The position numbers and the translations under genes were made by a program. A stretch of DNA of 64,000 nucleotides, taken from positions 203,747-267,746 of the forward strand of contig NZ_AYZA01000024.1 in the NCBI RefSeq assembly GCF_001436315.1. The letters are read 5' to 3'. This DNA comes from Ligilactobacillus aviarius subsp. aviarius DSM 20655 (GTDB lineage Bacteria > Bacillota > Bacilli > Lactobacillales > Lactobacillaceae). Below, one piece after another: positions 1 to 6,975 of the stretch. Numbering within the stretch: position 1 is the stretch's first letter; the number at the start of each line of letters is the position of its first letter. Under the pieces are notes generated by a model. The model saw only the letters and a program-made list of their open reading frames with translations. It had not been told where the DNA came from and ran no database searches.

Positions 1-1
1 A

Positions 2-1453
2 AAAGCTTCAAAAAAAGATGCAGGTAAACTAGGTCTGATTGGGTTGATTGCACTTTCTGTAAGTGCAATGGTCGGTAGTGGTGTATTTGATCTTCCAAAG
101 AATATGTCGCAAGTTGCTGGGCTTGATGCTCAAGTATTGGCCTGGATAACAACTGGAATTGGTATTTGGTTTATTGCAGAAATGTTTGTGATCTTAAGCG
201 ACGTTCATCCGGAATTACAAGCAGGACTCTATAAATATGGTGAAGTTGGTTTCGGGCCTTTTGTGGGGTTCTTTACTGCTTGGGGATATTTTGTTTGTGA
301 ATGTTTTGCAAATGTTGCCTATGCAGTTTTAGTTATGAGTACTTTGGACTATTTCTTCCCAGGTACATTTACTGGAGGTAGTAATTGGCCGTCTGTAATT
401 GGTGCATCAATTATTACATGGCTTATTACAGCATTAGTATTACGTGGGGTTGAAGTTTCAAGTACAGTCCAAAAAGTTGCTACAGCGATTATGTTAGCAG
501 TTATGGTTATTTTCCTTGCAACAGTAGCCGTACATTTTAATGCGCATACATTTACAATGAATGCCACAGCAACTCATTCAGTTGCATCTGTAAGTGATCA
601 TCCTTTAGGAAGTATTGGTCATCAGTTGCTCAATACAATGATGATCACTTTATGGTTGTTTGGTGGAATTGAAGGTGCCGTTGTAATGTCTGGGAAGGCA
701 CGTGATCCTAAACAAGTTCCTAAAGCAACTGTTATTGGATTTATTGTCTGTTTAGTATTGTTTGCTGCAACGGGCATTCTTTCATTAGGAGCATTTTCAT
801 ATGGCCAATTAGCTAAGATGACTTCTCCATCAACGGCTTATATTTTGATTTCGTTATGGCACAACAATTTAGGACGTGACATTATTACATTTGGACTTTT
901 AGTAGCAGTATTTTCAAGTTGGATTTCATGGGTACAAATGTTGTCTGAATTGCCACAACATGCTGCCGAAGAAGATCATGCATTTCCTCAGGTCTTTGCT
1001 AAGAAGTCGAAGAGAAATGTTCCAATTGTTTCAGTATTAGTAGCGACAGTTATTATGCAAATTATTATCATTTTTGCTCATTTTGACAATAATGCATATC
1101 AGATGTTGTTAACAATTACCGGAACAATGACGGTAGCGCCTTACATGGTAAGTGCAATGTATTTAATCAAGATTGGTGCAAAAGAAGATTTGTTTCCAAC
1201 AAATACAAAGCATAAGCGAATTAATGGTTTAATTATTGGAATTCTTGCATTTTTGTACACAGTAATAATGGGGTTAGCAGCAGGTGTAAGATACATCGCA
1301 ATTTCATTCATTATCTATGCAATTGGAATTCCAGTATATATTTGGGCAAGAAAAGAACGGCATGAAAAACATATCTTTAAAATTGGCGAATTAATTTTTG
1401 CAATTATTATTGTTGTTGTTGCAATTGCTGGTCTTTATGTATTAATTAAATAA
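2..1453 (+). CDS. hdcP: Histidine/histamine antiporter HdcP (5' end outside window)
   Basis: APC-superfamily membrane transporter with about 12 hydrophobic segments, predicted to exchange extracellular histidine for intracellular histamine. With the decarboxylase this generates proton motive force and consumes cytoplasmic protons. The frame is open to base 2 and reads KASKKDAGKLGLIGL upstream of the first possible internal start (TTG at 44), so the true start and probably only a few residues lie outside the window. The N-terminal SAMVGSGVFDLP stretch is the usual APC helix-1 substrate-binding region. hdcA starts 23 bp downstream with no terminator between, so the two are probably co-transcribed. 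Its role is assigned from family resemblance plus its place directly before hdcA; other amino-acid/amine exchangers look similar. Only one CGG arginine codon was seen, unlike the genes after 5 kb, where CGG is common. Confidence 0.9.
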   Translation, partial: KASKKDAGKLGLIGLIALSVSAMVGSGVFDLPKNMSQVAGLDAQVLAWITTGIGIWFIAEMFVILSDVHPELQAGLYKYGEVGFGPFVGFFTAWGYFVCECFANVAYAVLVMSTLDYFFPGTFTGGSNWPSVIGASIITWLITALVLRGVEVSSTVQKVATAIMLAVMVIFLATVAVHFNAHTFTMNATATHSVASVSDHPLGSIGHQLLNTMMITLWLFGGIEGAVVMSGKARDPKQVPKATVIGFIVCLVLFAATGILSLGAFSYGQLAKMTSPSTAYILISLWHNNLGRDIITFGLLVAVFSSWISWVQMLSELPQHAAEEDHAFPQVFAKKSKRNVPIVSVLVATVIMQIIIIFAHFDNNAYQMLLTITGTMTVAPYMVSAMYLIKIGAKEDLFPTNTKHKRINGLIIGILAFLYTVIMGLAAGVRYIAISFIIYAIGIPVYIWARKERHEKHIFKIGELIFAIIIVVVAIAGLYVLIK

Positions 1454-1476
1454 TTTTAGTTAGGGGAGGAATAAAA

Positions 1477-2412
1477 ATGGCTAAATTAGATTTAAATTTA
1501 AATAAACAAGGTATTGATAGAATTGCAATCAGCCCCTATAAGCAATATTCTCGTGGATATATGGAACCTGGTAATATTGGAAATGGTTATGTTACAGGTT
1601 TGAAAGTTGATGCGGGAGTTCGTGATAAAACCGATGACGATGTCCTTGATGGGATTGTTTCCTACGATCGTGCAGAAACAAAAAACGCTTACATTGGACA
1701 AATTAATATGACAACTGCATCAAGTTTTACTGGTCCCCAAGGTCATGTGGTTGGATACGATATTTTACGAAATCCAGAAGTTGATAAAGTAAAGCCTTTA
1801 TTTGTAGAAAAGCAATGGGATGGAAGTGATCTTCCAATTTATGATGCTAAACCATTGCAAGATGCTTTAGTAGAGTATTTTGGAATGGAACAAGAACGTC
1901 GACATTATCCTGCTCCAGGAAGTTTTATTGTTTGCGCAAATAAAGGAGTTACAGCTGAACGTCCTAAAGCTGATGAACCGTTGAAACCAGGTCAGGGATA
2001 TGGTGTTTGGTCAGCAATCGCAATTTCATTTGCTAAGGATCCTTCAAAGAATTCGAGCATGTTCATTGAAGATGCTGGTGTTTGGGAAACTCCAAATGAA
2101 GATGAATTAATTGAATACTTGAACGGTCGTCGTAAAGCAATTGCTAAGTCAATTGCTGAATGCGGTCAGGATGCTGATACAGCATTTGAAAGTTCTTGGA
2201 TTGGTTTTGCACATGTAATGATGAAACCAGGACAAATCGGAAATGCTATTACAGTTGGACCATATTTCTCATTACCTGTTGATTCAATTCCAAATGGATC
2301 AATTCTTACACCAGATAAGGACATGGAGATTATGGAAAATCTTTCACTTCCTGAATGGTTGGATAAAATGGGATATGAATCTTTAGTAAAGAAAAATAAT
2401 GTAACTTACTAG
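1477..2412 (+). CDS. hdcA: Pyruvoyl-dependent histidine decarboxylase proenzyme
   Basis: Converts histidine to histamine and CO2 in the cytoplasm. The 311-residue length and sequence match the lactobacillar pyruvoyl-type proenzyme. The self-cleavage site is visible as TTASSFTGPQG: Ser82-Ser83 counting the initiator Met, equal to the classical Ser81-Ser82. Cleavage gives a beta chain of about 82 residues and an alpha chain whose N-terminal serine becomes the pyruvoyl cofactor. The catalytic glutamate corresponds to Glu198 in SMFIEDAGVWE (Glu197 in mature numbering). The start ATG follows GGGGAGGA at good spacing. It lies between hdcP and hdcB in one operon. Every arginine codon is CGT, CGA or AGA and none is CGG, consistent with a different codon history from the chromosome further right. 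Confidence 0.97.
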   Translation: MAKLDLNLNKQGIDRIAISPYKQYSRGYMEPGNIGNGYVTGLKVDAGVRDKTDDDVLDGIVSYDRAETKNAYIGQINMTTASSFTGPQGHVVGYDILRNPEVDKVKPLFVEKQWDGSDLPIYDAKPLQDALVEYFGMEQERRHYPAPGSFIVCANKGVTAERPKADEPLKPGQGYGVWSAIAISFAKDPSKNSSMFIEDAGVWETPNEDELIEYLNGRRKAIAKSIAECGQDADTAFESSWIGFAHVMMKPGQIGNAITVGPYFSLPVDSIPNGSILTPDKDMEIMENLSLPEWLDKMGYESLVKKNNVTY

Positions 2413-2420
2413 AGGAAAAT

Positions 2421-2879
2421 ATGGACAATCTCAAAAAGAAAATTGAACGGCTTGATGATAAGATTAATCAATATGTGGTTAATGAAGAAGATTCAAAAAT
2501 AATTTATGCAATTGGGAAATCCAAGTTGTATCGAATAAATGAAAATGAAATTAACATTAGAAAACGTGATTTAATTTCAAATGTAAAGTTTATAAAGGGA
2601 GTCCCTAACGGAGCTTTTGAAATTACATTTTCAAATGGAGAAAAATGGTCTGCAAAAGACATAACTCAAGGAAGGGTATTTGACTTTATTCAAGAGTTAA
2701 AGCCACAAAAGATTAATTTAGCGGGATATGATAATACAATTCGCGGTGAATTTCCTCAATTGCTTGATTTAGATCATGCGGAAGAAATTGATCGACTTAG
2801 GAGATATATGCAAGATGGTAATTTAAGCCATTATGAATATGATGATTGTAATCCTGTTTATCCTAAAGCTGGAAAGTAA
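2421..2879 (+). CDS. hdcB: HdcB, histidine decarboxylase maturation protein
   Basis: 152-residue soluble protein starting 8 bp after hdcA, behind AGAGGAAA. HdcB of other lactobacilli is needed for efficient cleavage of the HdcA proenzyme into its pyruvoyl form; that role is family knowledge and cannot be read from motifs here. The N-terminus (LKKKIERLDDKINQYV) is charged and helical, possibly coiled coil, and there is no membrane segment or signal peptide. It is identified mainly by its position immediately after hdcA together with its size. The operon order hdcP-hdcA-hdcB-hisS matches known Gram-positive histamine clusters. Confidence 0.88.
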   Translation: MDNLKKKIERLDDKINQYVVNEEDSKIIYAIGKSKLYRINENEINIRKRDLISNVKFIKGVPNGAFEITFSNGEKWSAKDITQGRVFDFIQELKPQKINLAGYDNTIRGEFPQLLDLDHAEEIDRLRRYMQDGNLSHYEYDDCNPVYPKAGK

Positions 2880-2886
2880 AAATAAT

Positions 2887-3128
2887 GATCAAGAAAAAAG
2901 TGTAAACGTAATTGTACAGAGATCCATTGTAAGATGAAATTTGGTTGTTTGCATGTTACACTCTTGTGAATTGATCAGGCGAAGTAAAAAGTAGTCTGTT
3001 CCGTAAAAACTACGTTATGGTTTTAAGTTTATAACTTAGTGAGATAGTAATTGTGAGATTACTATAAAATGAGGTGGGACAGCGTATTTTCGCCCTCAAA
3101 GGCAAAAGCCTTTGAGGGTGTTTTTTTT
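2887..3128 (+). promoter_or_regulatory. T-box leader (tRNA-His sensing) of hisS
   Basis: A leader of about 240 nt lies between hdcB and hisS. GATCAA (2887-2892) pairs with TTGATC downstream, and AGTGTAA pairs with TTACACT, forming a Stem I-like arm. The T-box element is GAGGTGGGACAGCG (3071-3084). Its bulge TGGG (3075-3078) would pair with a tRNA 3' end CCCA, i.e. discriminator C73, which is characteristic of bacterial tRNA-His. GAGG...GCG can pair with CGCCCTC (3091-3097) as antiterminator. The competing terminator is CCCTCAAAGGC-loop-GCCTTTGAGGG (3093-3118) followed by eight or more T. A CAT triplet at 2952-2954 followed by G is my best candidate for the specifier codon; this placement is uncertain. 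Confidence 0.9.
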
Positions 3129-3146
3129 ATAGAAAGGAAAATTAAT

Positions 3147-4424
3147 ATGATTTATCAAAAACCAAAAGGAACAGCAGATATTTTACCAGGAGAATCTGAA
3201 GTATGGGAAAAGATTGAGAAAATATCGCGTGAAACTTTTAAAGTATTTGGATATCAAGAAATTCGGACGCCAATTTTTGAAGACTATAATGTTTTTGCAA
3301 GAAATGTAGGTGATACATCAGATATTGTTACAAAAGAAATGTACGATTTTCATGATAAAGGAAATCGTCTTTTGGCTTTAAGACCTGAAGGAACTGCAGG
3401 GACAGTTAGAGCATATGTAGAGAATAAACTTTATGGTCCTGAATATCCTAAACCATATAAGGTATATTATATGGGTCCAATGTTCCGTTATGAACGGCCT
3501 CAATCAGGACGGCAACGTCAATTTAATCAGATCGGTGTTGAAGCATTAAATAGTGAATCTCCTGAAATTGATGTTGAAGTTATTTCAATGGCTATATTAT
3601 TATTGAACAAATTAGGGGTACACAACGTTAAATTAGTAATTAATTCATTAGGAAATGACGATTCAAGAGAAAAATATCGGAAGGCATTAATTGAGTATCT
3701 TGAACCATACTATGATAACTTAAGTGAAGATTCAAAGAAACGATTATATAAAAATCCTTTGCGAGTTTTAGATAGTAAAGATGAGCAAGATAAAAAAATA
3801 GTGGCCAATGCTCCTTCAATTTTGGATTATTTAGATGATTATTCGACTAAATACTTTGAAAAGGTAAAGAAGTTGCTTTCTGATTTGGAAATCAAATATG
3901 AAATTGATAACGAGATGGTTCGCGGCTTAGATTATTATACGCACACGATTTTTGAAATAATGTCTGATTCAAAAGCTTTCGGTGGAAAGTGGACTACGGT
4001 TTGCGCAGGTGGTAGATATAATGGATTAATTTCTCAACTTGGAGGACCGGATAAGGGTGGAATTGGTTTTGGAATGGGAGTAGAAAGGCTAATTTTGCTT
4101 CTTAAACAGGAAAATCCTGATTTTCTAAATGCAAAAGGTCCTAAGTTGTATATTGTTTCTGCTGATAGTCAGGGAGATAAATTAGCATTTGAATTAATGG
4201 ATAAGCTTCGAAAAAAAGGCGTGTATGTTGAGAAATCATATTCTAATGCTAAGGTAGGAAAACAGATTAAGGATGCTTCAAGAAGAAATGCTGACTATTA
4301 TGTAGTAATTGGGAAAAATGAGGTTAGAAGTCATCAATTAAAGTTTAAGAAACTAGATAGTGATACTGAAAAATTAGCTTCGTTTGAAGAATTAATTAGT
4401 AATCCTCAAGATATTTTGAATTAA
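3147..4424 (+). CDS. hisS: Histidyl-tRNA synthetase (operon-associated paralogue)
   Basis: Class II synthetase of 425 residues that charges tRNA-His with histidine. Visible motifs: IYQKPKGTADILPGES at the N-terminus, motif 2 MFRYERPQSGRQRQF, the histidine-binding stretches RGLDYYTHTIFE and AGGRYNGL, motif 3 GIGFGMGVERL, and a C-terminal anticodon-binding domain. The start at 3147 is chosen because GAAAGGA precedes it and it lies after the terminator; an in-frame start at 3069 would translate the T-box hairpin. No aspS follows, as it normally would at the housekeeping hisS locus, so this is probably a second copy tied to histamine production. It is induced by uncharged tRNA-His through the T-box and ends in its own terminator. 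Confidence 0.95.
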   Translation: MIYQKPKGTADILPGESEVWEKIEKISRETFKVFGYQEIRTPIFEDYNVFARNVGDTSDIVTKEMYDFHDKGNRLLALRPEGTAGTVRAYVENKLYGPEYPKPYKVYYMGPMFRYERPQSGRQRQFNQIGVEALNSESPEIDVEVISMAILLLNKLGVHNVKLVINSLGNDDSREKYRKALIEYLEPYYDNLSEDSKKRLYKNPLRVLDSKDEQDKKIVANAPSILDYLDDYSTKYFEKVKKLLSDLEIKYEIDNEMVRGLDYYTHTIFEIMSDSKAFGGKWTTVCAGGRYNGLISQLGGPDKGGIGFGMGVERLILLLKQENPDFLNAKGPKLYIVSADSQGDKLAFELMDKLRKKGVYVEKSYSNAKVGKQIKDASRRNADYYVVIGKNEVRSHQLKFKKLDSDTEKLASFEELISNPQDILN

Positions 4425-4433
4425 TGTGTGGTT

Positions 4434-4470
4434 AACAGTCTTTCTAATTTTCGAGAGAGACTGTTTTCTT
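4434..4470 (+). terminator. Terminator of the hdc-hisS block
   Basis: AACAGTC (4434-4440) with further pairing TTTCT/AGAGA and GACTGTT (4459-4465), followed by a T-rich tract. Confidence 0.75.
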
Positions 4471-4517
4471 ATTACAGTATAATAATGACATTACTAAGAC
4501 ATTAAGGAGTAATTACG

Positions 4518-4827
4518 ATGGATCACCAAAAATTAATGCAGGAACTTGTCGAGTTTAGACATTCACGGGGATGGGGAATATCATAATTTGAAGAATTTGG
4601 CCGAGTCAGTTAATATTGAAGCAGCCGAAATTATGAAGATTTTCCAGTGGAAAGGAACGACTGATCAACTAACTGATGAGGAAAAGACACACTTAAAGTA
4701 TGAAATTGCCGACACATTGATTTACCTGTTTTACATGTGTGACCAGTTAAAGATAGATCCAGTTGATGTGATGAAGGCAAAGCTCGAATATAATAAGGGA
4801 CGCCATTGGAAGAAAGATAAGGAGTAA
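4518..4827 (+). pseudogene. Frameshifted MazG-like nucleotide pyrophosphohydrolase
   Basis: ATG at 4518 follows AAGGAG with 8-nt spacing and reads MDHQKLMQELVEFRHSRGWG, then hits a stop within a few codons. The rest of the protein continues in the next frame from about 4575 as EYHNLKNLAESVNIEAAEIMK and on to RHWKKDKE. Family members read without a break through RDWEQFHNPKNL-type sequence. The break falls in a run of short G tracts (CGGGGATGGGGAA), where removing one G restores RGWEYHNLKNL. The EAAE and the later DTLIYLFY (E-x-x-E and D) metal-binding features are intact downstream. Intact relatives hydrolyse (d)NTPs. A real frameshift and a sequencing or assembly error in the G run both remain possible. 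Confidence 0.85.
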
Positions 4828-4829
4828 CT

Positions 4830-4967
4830 GTTGATACGTCAATCCGGTTAACAAAATTTTTCGGTGTCTCAGACAAGTACTTTTTGAATTTGCAAAATGA
4901 TATTGATATTCGGAATGCAGAAGCTGAGAATTCTCAGGATTATAAAGAAATTGAATTGATTCAATAA
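4830..4967 (+). pseudogene. C-terminal remnant of a HigA-type antitoxin
   Basis: The frame immediately after the MazG-like stop reads VDTSIRLTKFFGVSDKYFLN then LQNDIDIRNAE and stops at 4965. It matches the end of the helix-turn-helix domain and the signature tail (xxALRLAKFFGTSxEFWLNLQ) of HigA/VapI family antitoxins. The N-terminal half of the HTH and any start codon are missing: an in-frame stop sits only 12 bases upstream. No HigB toxin is present. It is best read as leftover DNA from a lost toxin-antitoxin module. Confidence 0.75.
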
Positions 4968-4972
4968 AAATT

Positions 4973-5004
4973 GGCAGTTTCATTATCCAGTGGAACTGCT
5001 TTTT
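4973..5004 (+). terminator. Terminator after antitoxin remnant
   Basis: GGCAGTT (4973-4979), 14-nt loop, AACTGC (4994-4999), then TTTTT. Confidence 0.7.
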
Positions 5005-5012
5005 GATATTCA

Positions 5013-5021
5013 TGCTATAAT
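5013..5021 (+). promoter_or_regulatory. Extended -10 promoter for esterase gene
   Basis: TGC-TATAAT (5013-5021) is a perfect extended -10 placed about 40 bp before the esterase start; no strong -35 is seen. Confidence 0.6.
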
Positions 5022-5060
5022 ATCCGCAAAAGAAAATTCCAAACTTTTCGGAGGAATATT

Positions 5061-5945
5061 ATGGCAACCAAAGAACAAATTCAGGCAATTATGAAAATCA
5101 GAAGAGAATGGCAGGCGGAAGATGATCAGCGGGATAACGATCTTCCAAAGATTTTTGACGGCGTTGAACGCACCAATGACTTTCAATATGGCGATGATCC
5201 GCAATGGAATCTACTCGATGTTTACCGTCCGCAAAAACGAAACGGAAAATTACCGGTCATTATTTTGATTCATGGCGGCAATTGGTGTTATGGATCAAAG
5301 GAGACATATCAGTATTATGGGATGCGGCTTGCTCAACGTGGTTTTGTGGTTGTGAATGCAAGTTACCGCCTTGCGCCCGACGTTGTTTTTCCAGGTGAAT
5401 TGGATGATGTTGACCGATTTATTCATTGGACGGTTGCGCATGCAAATGAATTTGATTTTGATTTAGAAAATGCCGTCTTATCAGGGGATAGCGCTGGCGG
5501 ACAAATGGCATTACAGTATTTAACCACGTGGGCAAATCCAGCATATCGGAAACTATTTGGTTATTCGCGGCCGGCAATTACTTTTCGGGCAGGCATTTTG
5601 AACTGTGCGCCGTACTTTATGCTGACTCAGAAGTTATGGCCGGCAACGAGGGCTTATTTCACGGATCAAGTGATGACCGAAAAGAAAGTAATGATGGCAA
5701 CTGAGGAAAGTTTCACGGATTCATTGCCACCATTGTATGTTGCCACGGCCAATCAAGACTTTTTACGGGATGATTCGATGAAGTTTGCCGGCTTTTTGAT
5801 GGCGCATCATCATCCGCACGTCGCAAAGGTCTATGGTGATGATCAGCATCCCCGGCAGCATGATTTTATGATCAGTCAGAAAGATAAACTTGCTGATCAG
5901 GCACTTGATGATGAAATTCAATTTATTCAAAAGAATTTGAGGTAA
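5061..5945 (+). CDS. Alpha/beta hydrolase (esterase/lipase-like)
   Basis: 294-residue cytoplasmic hydrolase of the carboxylesterase / hormone-sensitive-lipase-like group. The oxyanion-hole motif is IHGGNWCYGS and the nucleophile elbow is GDSAGG. An acid is likely in ATANQDFLRDDS and the histidine in DQHPRQHDFM near the C-terminus, completing a Ser-Asp-His triad. There is no signal peptide. The start ATG follows CGGAGGAAT. It is a single gene with its own promoter and terminator. Substrate cannot be inferred; short acyl esters or peptidase-like substrates are both seen in the family. Confidence 0.85.
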   Translation: MATKEQIQAIMKIRREWQAEDDQRDNDLPKIFDGVERTNDFQYGDDPQWNLLDVYRPQKRNGKLPVIILIHGGNWCYGSKETYQYYGMRLAQRGFVVVNASYRLAPDVVFPGELDDVDRFIHWTVAHANEFDFDLENAVLSGDSAGGQMALQYLTTWANPAYRKLFGYSRPAITFRAGILNCAPYFMLTQKLWPATRAYFTDQVMTEKKVMMATEESFTDSLPPLYVATANQDFLRDDSMKFAGFLMAHHHPHVAKVYGDDQHPRQHDFMISQKDKLADQALDDEIQFIQKNLR

Positions 5946-5954
5946 AAAATTACG

Positions 5955-5984
5955 GAATTGTGACTTTTATCACAATTCTTTTTT
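5955..5984 (+). terminator. Terminator of esterase gene
   Basis: GAATTGTGA (5955-5963), 6-nt loop, TCACAATTC (5970-5978), six T. Confidence 0.85.
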
Positions 5985-6009
5985 ATTCCTTTACAGTCCC
6001 TTTTAAACA

Positions 6010-6039
6010 TTGATAAAATTAGGAATGAATGTATATAAT
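6010..6039 (+). promoter_or_regulatory. Promoter of yitT and surface-polymer genes
   Basis: TTGATA (6010-6015), 18-nt spacer, TATAAT (6034-6039); the next gene starts 45 bp later. Confidence 0.75.
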
Positions 6040-6084
6040 GATAGGAAATATTATTGATAAAAGAAAAGTGGGTAAAGAATAAAC

Positions 6085-6957
6085 ATGAATGAACTTCAGA
6101 AAATGTGGAAGAAACACATTTACTTATCACGGGCATCGGCAGCATTGATTTACGGGTTGTTGGTGTCAGTTGCGATGAACTTTTTCTGGGATCCCGGCCA
6201 TATTTATTCATCGGGAATCACTGGGCTAGCTCAGCTCCTGAATTCATTATTTAAGCACACGCCGGTTCCGATTACAACCGGAACGTGGATTTTTTTGCTG
6301 AACTTGCCGTTAATTGTGTTGGCATGGAAACAGATTGGCCACCGTTTTACCGTTTTCACGGTTATCGCGGTTGTGTGCTCAAGTGTAATGATCAAGCTGC
6401 TTCATCCAACCGTTTTAACTAAGGATCCATTGATTTGTGCGATCTTCGGGGCAATTCTTAACGGCTACGGAACTGGGTATGCCTTGAAGAGCGGCATTTC
6501 AACCGGTGGACTGGATATTATCAGCTTGACGGTTCGAAAACTGACCGGTAAATCAGTCGGAACCGTTAACATTATCTTCAACACGTTTATCGTTTTGGCC
6601 GCTGGATTAGTTTATGGTTGGCCGTACGCCTTCTATTCCGCAATCGGGTTGTTTATTAATGCCCAAGTAATGGATGCCGTTTATACGCGGCAACAAAAGA
6701 TGCAGGTCATGATCGTAACGACCAAACCGAATAGCGTGGTTGATTGTATTCAAAGTCATTTGCGGCGCGGAATTACCATTGTTCATGGAGCTGAAGGGGC
6801 TTACCGGCATGACGCGAAGACGATCCTCTTTACGATTATTTCGCGGTATGAAATTCCAGACTTGCATGAAGCCCTCAGGGAATCTGATCCGAAGGCGTTT
6901 GTAAGTATTACCGAAAATGTTCATACGATTGGCCACTTCTATGAACCGGAACCGTAA
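6085..6957 (+). CDS. yitT: YitT family membrane protein (DUF161/DUF2179)
   Basis: 290 residues. About five transmembrane helices occupy residues 20-200, including the glycine-rich SSGITGLAQLLNSLF and LKSGISTGGLDIIS motifs of the family. A soluble DUF2179 domain of about 85 residues follows (MQVMIVTTKPNSVVDCI to the end). The biochemical role of this family is not established; export or transport has been proposed. The next gene begins 18 bp downstream, so it may be co-transcribed with the glycerophosphotransferase and glycosyltransferase genes, although a functional link is not shown. Confidence 0.88.
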   Translation: MNELQKMWKKHIYLSRASAALIYGLLVSVAMNFFWDPGHIYSSGITGLAQLLNSLFKHTPVPITTGTWIFLLNLPLIVLAWKQIGHRFTVFTVIAVVCSSVMIKLLHPTVLTKDPLICAIFGAILNGYGTGYALKSGISTGGLDIISLTVRKLTGKSVGTVNIIFNTFIVLAAGLVYGWPYAFYSAIGLFINAQVMDAVYTRQQKMQVMIVTTKPNSVVDCIQSHLRRGITIVHGAEGAYRHDAKTILFTIISRYEIPDLHEALRESDPKAFVSITENVHTIGHFYEPEP

Positions 6958-6975
6958 GTTGGATGAGGGATTATT

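Noticed and set aside
2959-2961. CAC as T-box specifier codon
   Set aside because: It falls inside the helix strand TTACACT that pairs with AGTGTAA, so it would not be free to read the anticodon.
3069-3146. Longer N-terminus for HisS from an in-frame ATG at 3069
   Set aside because: It would translate the T-box antiterminator and terminator hairpin; the ATG at 3147 has GAAAGGA and matches the family start.
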